Below, piece by piece: positions 24,168 to 35,121 of a stretch of DNA of 64,000 nt. The position numbers and the translations under genes are program-made. The DNA comes from Russula earlei (Eukaryota > Basidiomycota > Agaricomycetes > Russulales > Russulaceae): assembly GCA_025769875.1 (NCBI GenBank), contig JAGFNK010000012.1, positions 236,224 to 300,223 of the forward strand, given 5' to 3'. The notes beneath the pieces are model-generated. The model was not told where the DNA came from and ran no database searches. It saw only the letters and a program-made list of their open reading frames with translations. How positions within the stretch are numbered: the stretch's first letter is position 1; each line of letters opens with the position of its first letter.

Positions 24168-26568
24168 ATGGCTATCGTCCCAGACTCTCTCTCGATCGAC
24201 CTTGACCGCTCTCTCTTACGCTCCTCTCATTTTCGTCCCCAACTTCCGCTCCTTTCACCTGAAGGTCTCTCTAGCCACAAATCCGACCCCCATCTCGCAC
24301 TTCAGGATCGCGATTCACTTTTCCTTACAAACCGTTCGCGTGTTTTGAGAGCAAGTCACTCCTTAACGTCATGCCGCCTCTACTCAACGTTACTGCTAGT
24401 TCGATAATCTCACAACAGTGCCCTCTATTTTCCTTCACAGCCTCTTCCTCCAGGCGGCACAAGAGAGCACAAGGGTACGCGACCGTTCCACAATCCTGCA
24501 GGACCATGGTTCACTTCGTCCCCATCCCAATAGGTCGTTCCCACTCCCAAGTCGCTTTGGACTCGCAGAGCTGAATACGTGACCGTTGGCTCAACTGATG
24601 ACGGTGTTTGGGCGGTCTTCGGCACGCATGAAGAGGTGAGTTATTTCGTGCACAGCCACCATCTCGTAAATCGAACCAGATATGGCGGTGTATGCCTCCC
24701 CGCGGCGTCCGCCAATGCCCTTCTTCCTCAACATCAACATCTTACCGTCGTTCCTGATGGTTTCGTTTCACCTTTCCATAATACAAGCGAGCGTTGACTA
24801 TCACATCTTCCCCGACTTTTATAGGCCCGCTCCTCTCTTGCTTTCTTTGGTCCCACTGTTTCCCTTTCGCCTGCCCTTGAATCCGACTTGGAGCCGTTGT
24901 ACACCCTGCAGAGGGTCCAGCTCCGTGCTGTGGTATTTGATTCACTCGTCATTAACGCGCAACATCAAACTCGCATGCTTCCAGACAGGTCTCTCAACGA
25001 CTGAAGAGTCGCCGATGATCACCAACGACCTCTCGTCCTGCGACTTGATTCGCAACCAGACGGGCCTATATCCATCATTCTTACGTCGTTCCCCTGAACC
25101 CCGTGGTGGACAAACCATCTCCGGTCTCGGGTTCAATCTGTCGAGCAACCCACCGAATCCGCGGAATGTATTTCGCTTGGGTGACTGGATGTGGATATTA
25201 TATTGTCTCACTTACATCCCCTCCCTCTGACGATCGGTTTCATTCTAGGTGCCCTTCCACCAGCTGTGCTGCTCACAACTTTGGGTGAGTCTGGCGGGTC
25301 CTTTCCGTAGCCCCTATCTGGGTTTCAACATTGCCCTTTGACCCCCTATTTCCTCAAACGTCTGACCTACACTTACACCTCAGGCGCAACTTCATTTGCA
25401 TTGGTTGCGGTTGCCCACGACCGTCGACTCTACACGTCCCTCCAGCCTCGAGGTTTTCATTCCCTACCATCCATTCGGCACACCTTTCCTCTCCTCGCTT
25501 CGCAGGCATCCTGGAACCCCAAATGCCGACTTCGGTTTCTCATAGGATCCCACATGTACTCACCCCATCTGGTCGCGCGTTCAGCGTCGGTGGAAGGGTG
25601 CAGAACGTGTCCTCGGACCCTCTTTCCTCTTGTTTTCTCTTCTGGCCAGACAATGAGCCTCTTCCTGAGCAGGGCCAGATACGGCCGAGTAGCCTTGTTG
25701 GCGTTCCTGTAGGTGTATGGACTTCCCAGTCGCTCAACTCGGTCTGACTCGAGACGTTCGTAGCACCCTCCCATCCTTAACACAGGAAATAAAGGCCCAA
25801 TTGAGCACCAACCGGGCGACTGGGTTTGCCAGAAGTGTAACTATCTAAATTGGCGCAGACGAAAAGTTTGCCAAACATGCTATCCTTGTGAGTTCAGTCT
25901 CTGTATCGTCAGTGCCGTTGTTCCGACCACCCAATTGTGAAGACGCCGAAGGAAACGGTGATTCAATTCCAGCGGCAGTCCAGGCTGACCGCATCAAACG
26001 ACTCCGCGAGGCACTCACCACGACTCTCACCCCATCTCTCCCTCCGCTTCAAACTGCCCCTCTAGATTACCTTTCACAGTCCCCATTTGTGCACATACGG
26101 CAAGGGAACGGTTGCTTCTCAAACTCATGCGGATGCCCTACACCATGCTCAGCCTTGCCGAGCGGCGATCAGACTTGTGTAGAAATCGGTTCACGTTGTT
26201 TCAAAGACACCATTTATCAGACGTCCACACCCTCAGTCTCATCATCGTATGGGGAACCTGTGCCATTTCCTGTTGAGAACGCATCTGGTCGTTTTCTTCC
26301 GTCTTGTCTGCAGGATATCGTGCAGTCACCATCTTTATCGCCCTCATCCACAACATCCGCGGACTTGTCTGTCGACGAGCACATTGCCAGTCCCATCTCC
26401 GTATACTCGACTGGAAGCACGAAGCTCGGCACAAATGGCGATCCCTTTTTGCACGCGCATCGCACGCCATCCTCTGTCAGCCTAGGAAATATCTGGCAAC
26501 TTGATGGGGAAGAGAGCAAAGCATTTTCGAGTTCGTTGTCGTCCCACCACGAAATCTCACGTGTCTGA
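24168..26568 (+). CDS. RanBP2-type zinc-finger protein, probably RNA-binding
   Basis: Two RanBP2-type zinc fingers are visible after splicing. The first is GDWMCPSTSC-AAHNFGRNFICIGCG, assembled from three exons joined at 25189, 25250-25285 and 25384. The second is PGDWVCQKCNYLNWRRRKVC followed by QTCYPYAEGNG, with its last join across the 25879-25940 intron. Both follow the W-x-C-x(2-4)-C-x(10,11)-C-x2-C plan used by splicing-related single-stranded-RNA binders. The N-terminal region (MAIVPDSLSIDLDRSLLRSS) and the exon after 24826 (LYTLQRVQLRAVVFDSLVIN) match a conserved mushroom protein that carries these fingers. The C-terminal 200 residues are Ser/Thr/Pro-rich and disordered. The introns before 24540 and near 24990 were not fully resolved. 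The last host gene before the transposon block. Confidence 0.8.
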
Positions 26569-26794
26569 CGGCCGGGATTTGTCATAATTGGAGCCGATAG
26601 GGTGTTTGATTGGACATTATTGTGATCAAGGGTGGTACCTCACCTCCTTGTGTGAAGCGACGCCGCGTAGTGTTTTGCTCCTATATACTGCTTCACTTTT
26701 TTTTTTGGAAGGTTTGAAGGATGGATTTGTACAATGCGTTATATATAGCGCTTCGTGACTCACTACTTAACATGTGGAATCATGTACTCACTCG

Positions 26795-27040
26795 TCATGT
26801 CCTAGATTGTGCCAGCGTGGGCAACGCTTTATTATATCTAGAAATGACTTTTCTCGACCAGTGATGAGGGTATTCGGCACGTGAAACGTTTCTGCTTTCG
26901 CGTGAGATGATAGCGAACCAGTGATACCGGGGATCCTTGCGGGGGGCCCACTTTGAGGTTGGTGACTGCCGTTGAACGTTGAACCTCAGCCTGGCTGTAT
27001 GGTCCGACAGGAAGGACCTGCACCAGTTGACCAGCACTGG
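26795..27040 (-). pseudogene. Non-LTR retrotransposon (LINE) reverse-transcriptase remnant
   Basis: On the minus strand one frame reads LVNWCRSFLSDHTARLRF and the neighbouring frame continues VGPPQGSPVS, the motif pair around domain 4 of LINE reverse transcriptases. The frames disagree, so the copy is frameshifted and only about 80 codons long. It marks the left edge of the transposable-element block, about 230 bases after the zinc-finger gene. Confidence 0.75.
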
Positions 27041-27089
27041 GGTGAAACCTAAGTCCTGGAAGACATGCGTCAGTGCCAGTGAAGATGAA

Positions 27090-27830
27090 TTCTAGTTTCT
27101 GACCTCAGAAACCAAAAAAACCCAGCTGAAACTGGGAGATTGGGAGACTGGGAAACCCACATCAGTAAAGATGGATTTTAGTTTCCATTGGTTTCTCACC
27201 TCAGGAAACCAAAAAAAACCAGTGGAAACCAGGAAACCGGGAGACTGGGAAACCCATGTCTGGTTTCCTGGAAACAACCTGAGAGTATCTTTCATGGAAA
27301 CCTAAGAAACTAACAGAAACCTGTCGAAAGTATGGAAACTGGTTGAACTATAGTATAGTAGGAAAAAAATGGTCAGAAATAGGGTATACGTCGTTTCTAC
27401 TTGTAATTGGAAGTCAATTTGAGCTCATACAGATCTAAGCCTTGATGGGACTCTCAGGTATATACAGATCAGCATGGAATGCAGATATCATCAAGGCATC
27501 AGCATGATGAAGGGATTCATTGTCACCATCATTGTCTGCACATTCCAGTGCAAGGTGCCAGCGTCACTCACTCAGACAGTTGATGTGACCATAGAAAACT
27601 TGAATTGTTTTCCAGTGTGCTTCATGATGTCTACCAGGTTTCCCAGTTTCTGGGTTTTCAGTTTCTGGAAACTGGGAAACCAGTGGAAACCAATGAAAAC
27701 CCGGGAATTTTTTTGTGGTTTGCTGATGCATGTCCTGGTTCCCAGAAACAACCTGTGAGTATATATTGTGGAAACTGACAGAAACCTGTTGAAAGTATGG
27801 AAACTGGTAGACCTAGGCATCAGCAAATTC
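27090..27830. repeat. GGAAACC/GGTTTCC-rich repeat cluster
   Basis: Words such as GGAAACC, GAAACTGG and TTTCCAG recur dozens of times. A roughly 100-bp unit (ACCTCAGAAACCAAAAAAA ... GGGAGACTGGGAAACCCA) is present twice in tandem (about 27100-27165 and 27200-27260). A second segment (GGAAACAACCTG ... AGAAACCTGT-GAAAGTATGG) occurs at about 27262-27345 and again at 27741-27805. No open frame of interest. The origin is unknown. Confidence 0.6.
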
Positions 27831-28195
27831 ACATAAAACTTTTTGAGCTTTATAAAGACAATGTACAGTCAATAAAGTCAAAAATTGAGAAGCCATTTGG
27901 CTAGACCCCCTGTGAAAAATTATGGTGTCGAGGTTGGCTGCAAGGCTAGGAAAGCCCAAAAAGTATCATCGTTTTCAGATAATGTGACATGCCAGAAATT
28001 CCAAAAAAATTCAGAAAAAATAGCCCATTTGAACCACAATGAAATGTACTTTCTAAATATTCCATTCCAAGAACAGATGCATTGAATTTCAGACATGCCC
28101 ATGTCAGGTAGGCACAGTTGCTGTTGTGGGAATGATGTAGACTTCTGGCACTTTGTTCCCTGCTTCCTCTCTGATGGCAAAAAGACCAAAAGGTC
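27831..28195. other. Unassigned DNA left of the Gypsy LTR
   Basis: A-rich and CG-poor, with no coding signal. It is the sequence into which the Gypsy-family LTR at 28196 appears to have inserted, although the matching right flank is lost so the target duplication cannot be read. Confidence 0.3.
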
Positions 28196-28688
28196 TGCTA
28201 TGATCTATCCCTCTGTTGGTTCGTCACTAACCCTGTTTTCTTTCTTAATGTTCTCTACTGCCATCCATGTCCCCTTGACGACTGTTTCATCCCTTGATGT
28301 TGATGGTCCCTTATTGTTTCACTTGTTATGTTTCATCTATTGTTTGAGCTCTTTTGCTACTGGTTTAGTATTATCTATTGTTCTGCATATAGTACTGTAC
28401 AGCCTTGCTAGATACAGTATTTAAGCACCTGTAAAAGCTGGGGAATACCCCAAGCTTAGCTTTGTTCCATTTCCTGTCACATCCCTTGCCTTGTATAACT
28501 CTCTTGAATCACAACTTGTGTTGTGCTGGCTTACACTCTGCTTGACCTGAGCTCATCACAAGGGACCTTTGTGTTCCTCTCCCTCCTCTGCTTCTCTCTC
28601 ATCATCCTCCTCTTCTGTGAAACCAGGAGATCAACTCTCTCTGTCTGCAGATTAGTCATTGTCTGACTTATTCCTGAGACACTAAACC
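28196..28688 (+). repeat. LTR of the Gypsy family (copy L, 493 bp)
   Basis: The sequence TGCTATGATC...CACTAAACC matches, in inverted orientation, 37077-37569 over the same 493-bp length. Both contain the TATTTAAGCACCTGTA promoter-like stretch and GTCTGCAGATTAGTCATTGTC near the end. Similarity stops at both edges, which defines the LTR limits. Confidence 0.75.
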
Positions 28689-28880
28689 TTTGAACCAGTC
28701 TCCTTGAGCTGGCCCCACTGAACCCCTTGAACCAAATTACAGGGACTTGGCCCCACTAAACCCTGAGCTAATGCTCCAATGGCTGCAACGCTGTACCACA
28801 AGCTAAGCTTCCTTACTCCATTCTGGAGATCAACCTTGAACTACCCCCAAATCACTGGATTCGTGTCCAACCTAGATCCT

Positions 28881-29525
28881 TGGTGAAGATATGATACCCA
28901 GGCAGTGGGAATGTGCGAGTGGGCAAGGTGGTCTGGTGGGCTGTTGGCATGGCACAGAGTCAGGGATGCATGTAAACGACATGGAGCAGTGGTAGAGCAC
29001 GAGAGGGGGGGGACTTGTTTGAAGTGCCCTGAGTGGTTTTCGAGAACAAGGAATGCGACAATTTTGTTACATTTGCAGGCAATAAGATGCTATTTTATAT
29101 GTTTTACAAGTATGTTACTTAAGGAATAAAATAGGGGAGTGTTTTTAGGAGTTTTTGGAGTTGAGAACGGAAGTAAAACAGAAATGAAAACGTATAGTGA
29201 AAAGACTTTGGACTTCAACAGAAATAACGCATTGCCTCTCTATGTGGCTGATGTGCTTGTTCTGGTTTTGGTGCGTGTGTGCAATTGAGTTGCACATTTG
29301 CATTGTTCTCGGATATGGAGTTGTGGAGACAGTGTAGAATGTTCTTGCTTTTCAGACATTTTTCAATTTTGAAGTGGGTCGTACAAGGCCTGAGAAGGAT
29401 AACAGCAGAATGTATTTTCCCCTGAGGGGAGTGGAAAAAATTAGGGGATCAAAATGATCCCAGGGATGCGCTATGTTGTGCTTTTGCGCTCCTCTGCATG
29501 TGCCCCTGGCAGCCCAAAACTGCCA
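28881..29525 (-). repeat. Copia-1 3' LTR
   Basis: The left copy on the plus strand is the 3' LTR of a minus-strand element. It is highly similar to 34470-35116, with scattered transitions (for example GGGATGCGCTATG versus GGGATGCACTGTG). Many differences are CG versus CA/TG. Confidence 0.9.
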
Positions 29526-29532
29526 CTCCCCC

Positions 29533-32500
29533 TCAAGTGTGAAGCCCAAGGGAGGAGATATGAAAACCCATCTTCCACTTAGGAAGTGGTTTGGTCATCA
29601 TGTCCACCACCATGTCTTCTGTGGGGCAATATGAGACCTTGAGTGTGCCTTTGGCAATAGTGTCTCTAATAAAATGGTAATGCAAGTCAATATGTTTAGT
29701 GTGCGCATGATAATTGTCTGTTGTGGCGAGTGTGAGTGCTGCCTGGTTGTTGCAATAAAGTGTGGTAGGGGCAATGAGTGAAGGAAATAGCTCAAAGATG
29801 AGCTTCTGGAGCCACATCACCTCCTTCGTGGCGTGCGTTGCTGCAACATATTCAGCCTTGGCAGTTGATAGTGTGACCAGCTCTTGTTTTCAAGAGCTCC
29901 AAGAGATGGTGCCTCCATTGATAAGGAAAGTGTATCTGGATATGGTGTGCCATTCTTGCAAGGCACTGTCTGCGTCTGTGCAGCCTGTCAGGTCAAAGTG
30001 TTTGCCTCTGTATGTGAGCTCTAAGGTTTTTGTTCCAGACAGATACTGGAACACATGCTTCACCACCTCCCAATGAGCGATGGCTGGATTTTTGAAATAT
30101 TGGGATAGAGTGGAGATGGCGAAAGCGATGTTGGGTTGTGTTGCTACTGCAGTGTACATGAGGCTGCTGATTGCCTCTCAGTATGGTGTTCTCTTCATCC
30201 AATCAACTTTGGCTGGGTCGGTTGGGCAGTCACTTTGGCTGTGCATGATGCCGGGGGTCATTGGTGTGGCATAGCTCTTTGCATCTTTGAGTCTGAAGCA
30301 CTCCATGATGGTGGTGATGTAAGACTCTTGTGAGAGTGCGATGGTGCATGTCTCCTGGTCATGCGTGACTTTGATTCCAAGTAGCCAATGGATTGGCCCT
30401 AAATCAGTCAGCACATACTTCTGATTTAGCTTGTTTTTGTAATTTCTGATTAGCTCTTTTGAGCTTCCTGTGAGTATGCAATCGTTGACATGGATGGCAA
30501 GAATTAGGAGGTGGTTGTTGACGTGGGCATGGAACACTCCCGGATCTGCCCTGCTAATGCGGAATCTGAGGTCAGTGAGAGTGTGCACGAGTGTGTCGTA
30601 CCATTGTTGCCCCGCCTGTTTCAGTCCATAGAGCAACTTATGAAGTTGCTTGACTGTGTTCTCCCCCTCAATTTTGTATCCCAGGGGAGGTTGTAGGTAG
30701 ATGACTTCATTGTTGCCCAGTTCGCTGTTTAGGTATGCACCTGTAAAGTCAAAGGTTTCAATGTCCCAGTCGCCACATGCTGCCAAGGCCAGGATTGTCC
30801 TAAGGCTTGCAAATTTGGCTACAGGGGAAAATGTGTCAAGGTAGTTGACTCTGAATCTCTGCATGAATCTGTGAGCGATGAGTCGTGCTTTGTACTTGTC
30901 AATGGTGCCGTCTTTGTTGCATTTGATGTGGAAGACCCATTTTGAGCCTACTATGTTTCTGTGGGACAGGTGCAGTACAGTGCTCCAAGTCCCGGTTTGC
31001 TCCAGGGTCACAATCTCAGTGTCCATGGCCACTTTCCATTCCGGCCAGTCCTTGTGCGCTTGCACCTCCCTTTATTGAGTGCTTATATACTACAAGAGAA
31101 CTGCTAAATAGGGAACAAGTCATAAACTTGTTATCAAGCACAATAGATGGATGAGTAAGAAGTTGGAGTATGCTTACTGAGCATGCTCAGTCATGCTCAG
31201 TAAGCTGCTGAGTAAGGAGGCTTCTCTTGATGAGTAAGAGCCTTTACTGTCCATGTGTTCACTGCTTTAGTACATGTGTGAAGCACCTGATTCATTTGCT
31301 GTTAGTTAGTTTAGGGCTGGTCATTTGAGGACTTATAGTTTGGTTCAAGGAATAGAGTTGCCTATAAGGCCCCTTATATAGTTCTATTAGGGTCCTTAAA
31401 GTCAACTTTAATACTTCTATTAAGGTCCTTAGTATTGCTTTATAGTTCGTTCTATAGTTATTAGAGTTAGTCTAATAATGCATTGTAGGGGCTTTAGTAT
31501 TGTGTTAGTGCCTATTGTAGAGCACTTAGGGTCGTCTTAAAGGGTCCTTAAGGAGGCTATAATACTGTCCTTTATTGCTAAAAGGGTTGCCATTAAGTGG
31601 GGCTTGCTGTATGTTGATCGTGCCAAGAATTGCTCATGCGACAATGTGCATGCGATATTGTGGACACCTCTACTCACCCCTTTTGTCTGTGTGAACAGGG
31701 TGACACCATAGAGGCTTGGATTCCTCTCATAAGGAAGGGTCCTTCAAGGGCCCTCTCTGGGAAATGGTTCATGACAGTCCCTTCTCCAATGAGGAGGTGT
31801 TTTACCTTGTCGGATGGTTTTGGAATGCGTTCTGATCTCTGTATGGGCTGGACTAGTGATTTTGCCTTCCTCGGTGTCCTTGGAACTGGGACCAATTTCT
31901 TCTTTGGTGTGACCAATACTGACTGGTTGGGTACGTCTTCCCACAGGTCTTGGCTTCTGACCACTCCTGTGGTGGTGTTGTAGCCTGTGGGGCTGGGGCG
32001 AGTCCACCTGGCATCGTTGTCTCGCCCTCTCCTTCAGTTTCTGGTTCTTCAGCTTGTGTTGGTGTGCCTTCCAAGGTGCGTGTTGTGAGGCTTGGACTTG
32101 CTGGTGTGCCTGCAGGTGGGGTGACTGGTTGAGGTTGGATGCCAATTTGAGGTGGTGTGATGCCAGAGGGGCTGGGTGCAATGGGCTGGTGGAAAGTGAT
32201 GGACATGGGTACGAACTTTATATTTCTCTCCACCGACACTTTGCGTTTCTCTGGCCAATAGACACAATGAGCATGTGTGCTCTTGCAATTGTGTCCTACC
32301 CATCGCGCTTTGATACCACAAGCATTGAGTTTTGATCTGGCGTCTGAGTGAACCCAGATGGTGCTGTCCCCATTCTGGCACACCACTCAAGTCTGGTCTG
32401 TACCCGTTGAGCCGTTCGAAAGGGGTGTGATGACCGAGTGCTTTTGTCAAAGTTTGGTTCTTCAGCCATACAGTGTGGTGGACTGCTTCACCCCATAGGT

Positions 32501-34386
32501 ACTTGGGAAGTCCTAACTGGTGGAGCATGGCTCAAGTTCGTTCAAGCAGGCAGTGGTTTAGTGATTCAGCGACACTGTTGTGCTGAGGTGTGTCATGCAT
32601 TGTGAGGCAGTGCTCAGTGCCTTGCTCCTGTAAAAAATCTGTGAATTTCTTTCCTGTGTATTCACCTCCCCTGTCGGAGTGAAGTCACTTGATGCACACA
32701 TTGTGCTGCATTTGTGCCCAGTTTGCAAAAGTTTTGTAGGCTTGCAATGTTTCATCTTTAGTTTTGAGCAACTGTAGCTTAGTGTAATGCGTGTGATCAT
32801 CCGTGAAAGTTACATGGTATTTGTTCTTGCGATAGTCTGGAGTGATGAAGGCCCCCACAAATAGGAGTGGATTCATCTCCAAATGATTAAGCAAGCGGGG
32901 CTTCTCATTCCTTTTTGATTGCTTTATGTGTTAATTTCATGTATTTGCATGAGTTGCAGAAGAATGAAGGGATGTTGTCTATTAATTGCAGTCCGTCAAC
33001 TGCCTTCTTCTGAATGAGAGTGCAGATTGCATCTGCTGAGATATGCCCAAGCCTTCTGTGAAGTGTGAGGATGTCCATGTGCTTGGGCTCCGGCTTGTGC
33101 CACATTTGCATGCTCAACTTTGTATAGCCCATTTTGGCTTGCAGGGATTTTGCTGATAACTCTCCATGTTTGATTTTCAATTTGGCACGCATTTCCTGTA
33201 AAGGAAACTTTGTATCCAGCATTAGCGATCCAGCTAACCAATATGACAGTGAATCCGATTTGGGGTGCATGAAGTGTGTTTTGTAATAATATTGGGCATG
33301 TGAGTTTTTCTGTTCAGTACCTGAATTAGAAGGTTGCCAATTCCCATTGCATAAAAGGGGTGTTTGTTGGCTGCAATGATTGCCCAGGGCTGAATTGTCC
33401 GATATGTCATGAAATTTGTCTTGGAATGGAGTAATATGCCATGAGGCCCCAGAGTCATGCAGCTTGGCCTCTGGTATTGGGACATTTTGAGTTGCGTTTG
33501 GCCATTATTTCTTCAATATTGGCACCGGCTCCGGTTCCCAAGTCAATGATAGCCCAGGACTCTATGTCCTGACTTTCTTCTACTGCTGCGGCTGAGTTGT
33601 CTTGAGTGCATGAACGTTCTTTCGCCCTTGGCCTTCTTTTCCACCTCCTTTGGCCCAGCAATCTGCTTTTGTATGCCCCTTTTTATGGAAGTTATAGCAT
33701 TCAATGTCGTGTTTCGACTTCTTTTTGGTGACAGCACTAAATGCTTCATCCAGTGTATTGGGGAGACCAATGGATTTGCGTATAACAGGTTTCTGGAATC
33801 CATTGGACACATATTTGATAACCATTTGAGTTGTGACATCATCATTATTCATGTCAGCGCTCATGGTCATAGATGAGATGAGATAATTGTAGATGGGGGA
33901 AGCAAGGAGATAAGGATTGTCGTGTATTCATCATCTCTGATCATTTTGCCCATAGATGCAATCTTCTCATGCATATCTTGCATCTTATCAAAGTGCATGT
34001 GGATGTCATCATCTTCATCACATTTGGTGGTTTGGAGCTTCTGCATGGCATCCAGTTGGAGTGATTGAGATCAGTTTTTGTACAATGCCTTTAGGGCATC
34101 CCAAACCCCCTTTGCATCAGTCGTGTGCTTGATTCAGCCAAATGCTATGTCTGATATTGACAAAGCAATGATCTGTTTGGTTGTGGCATCATCATTGGCC
34201 CACCGTGTTGCCGGTGATACTCTGTTTACATCTCCTGCATTGATATATCTTAGACTAACCGATATCTTGGTTAGATGTTCTTCCATGCCCTTCACTTGGA
34301 GAGTCCACACCATACGGTCCCTGGTATGATACCCAATTTGATCCATCACTGGCTAATTTGACCACTGGAAGTCTGTTATCTTCCAT
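29533..34386 (-). pseudogene. Copia-1 gag-pol polyprotein, broken
   Basis: In minus-strand order: a UBN2-type gag (from ATG 34386; WTLQVKGMEEHLTKISVSLR), a zinc-knuckle region (CYNFHKKGHTKADC), a GAG-pre-integrase domain (LHRRLGHISADAICTLI), an integrase core (LHSDRGGEYTGKKFTDFL, QHNSVAESLNHCL), reverse transcriptase (SKWVFHIKCNKDGTIDKYKA, then LYGLKQAGQQWYDTL) and RNase H (YCNNQAALTLATTDNYHAHT) to a stop at 29533. Damage includes frameshifts near 34345, 33450-33240 and 32390, TGA stops at former Arg codons (32530, 32690), a solo-LTR insertion at 31071-31776 and an RT active site reading HVND instead of YVDD. Confidence 0.88.
31071..31776 (-). repeat. Partial solo LTR, family C (copy 1) inside Copia-1
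   Basis: On the minus strand this runs from TGTCATGAACC to ...CTCAATAAA, matching 54813-55510 of the complete copy but ending abruptly at the AATAAA-like box, so the downstream (R-U5) part is missing. It splits the Copia-1 frame: LLIGEG lies on one side and QAHKDWPEWKVAM on the other. GGGA is present on both sides of the insertion. It contains the palindrome CTTACTGAGCATG / CATGCTCAGTAAG (about 31166-31197). Confidence 0.85.
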
Positions 34387-34455
34387 CTTATCTTATCGGA
34401 CTTTTCTCTTGTAAGGCATGAGTTAATTTAACTTTGGTATTTCAATAGGCAACTC

Positions 34456-34469
34456 CAGGGCCCATAACC
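34456..34469 (-). promoter_or_regulatory. Copia-1 primer-binding site (initiator tRNA-Met half-molecule type)
   Basis: Directly inside the 5' LTR the plus strand reads CAGGGCCCATAACC, which equals the anticodon-arm sequence of eukaryotic initiator tRNA-Met (CAGGGCTCATAACC) apart from one base. The element-sense strand is therefore complementary to that tRNA arm, as in Copia-type elements primed by a cleaved tRNA-iMet. Confidence 0.75.
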
Positions 34470-35116
34470 TGGTGAAGATATGATACCCAGGTGGTGGGAA
34501 CACGTGAGTGGGCAAGGTGGTCTGGTGGGCCATTGGCACTGCACAGAGTCAGGGATGCATGTAAACGATGTGGAGCGGTGGTAGAGCACGAGAGGGGGGG
34601 GGGACTTGTTTGAAGTGCACATGATTGGTTTTTGAGATCAAGGAACACAACAATTTTGTTACATTTGCAGGCAATAAGAAGCTATTTTATATGTTTTACA
34701 AGTATGTTACTTAAGGAATAAAATAGGGGAGTGTTTTTAGGAGTTTTTGGAGTTGAGAATGGAAGTAAAACAGAAATGAAAATGTATAGTGAAAAGACTT
34801 CAGACTTCGACGGAAATAACGCATTGCCTCTCTATGTGGCTGATGTGCTTGTGCCAGTTTTGGTGCATGTGTGCAATTGAGTTGTGCATTTGCATTTTTC
34901 TCAGATATGGAGTTGTGGAGACAGTGTAGAATGTTCTTGCTTTTCAGACATTTTCAATTTTGAAGTGGGTCATACAAGGCCTGAGAAGGATAACAGCAGA
35001 ATGTATTTTCCCCTGAGGGGAGTGGAAAAAATTAGGGGATCAAAATGATCCCAGGGATGCACTGTGTTGCGCTTTTGCACTCCTCCGCACACACCCCTGG
35101 TGGCCCAAAACCGCCA
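34470..35116 (-). repeat. Copia-1 5' LTR
   Basis: The right copy on the plus strand starts TGGTGAAGATATGATACCC next to the primer-binding site and ends CCGCCA before the ATCCT target duplication. Confidence 0.9.
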
Positions 35117-35121
35117 ATCCT

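Larger units (their letters stand above)
28881..35116 (-). mobile_element. Copia-type LTR retrotransposon (Copia-1)
   Basis: LTRs of about 645 bp (28881-29525 and 34470-35116) share the ends TGGTGAAG...GCCA. A 5-bp target duplication ATCCT lies immediately outside both (28876-28880 and 35117-35121). The coding strand is minus. A partial solo LTR of another family (31071-31776) is inserted between its integrase and reverse-transcriptase regions. It sits in the leader of the older Gypsy element. Frameshifts and stops make it non-autonomous. Confidence 0.92.

Noticed and set aside
27090..27830. CRISPR or tRNA-derived repeat in the GAAAC cluster
   Set aside because: Spacing is irregular and the words overlap; no palindromic repeat/spacer structure or tRNA fold was seen.
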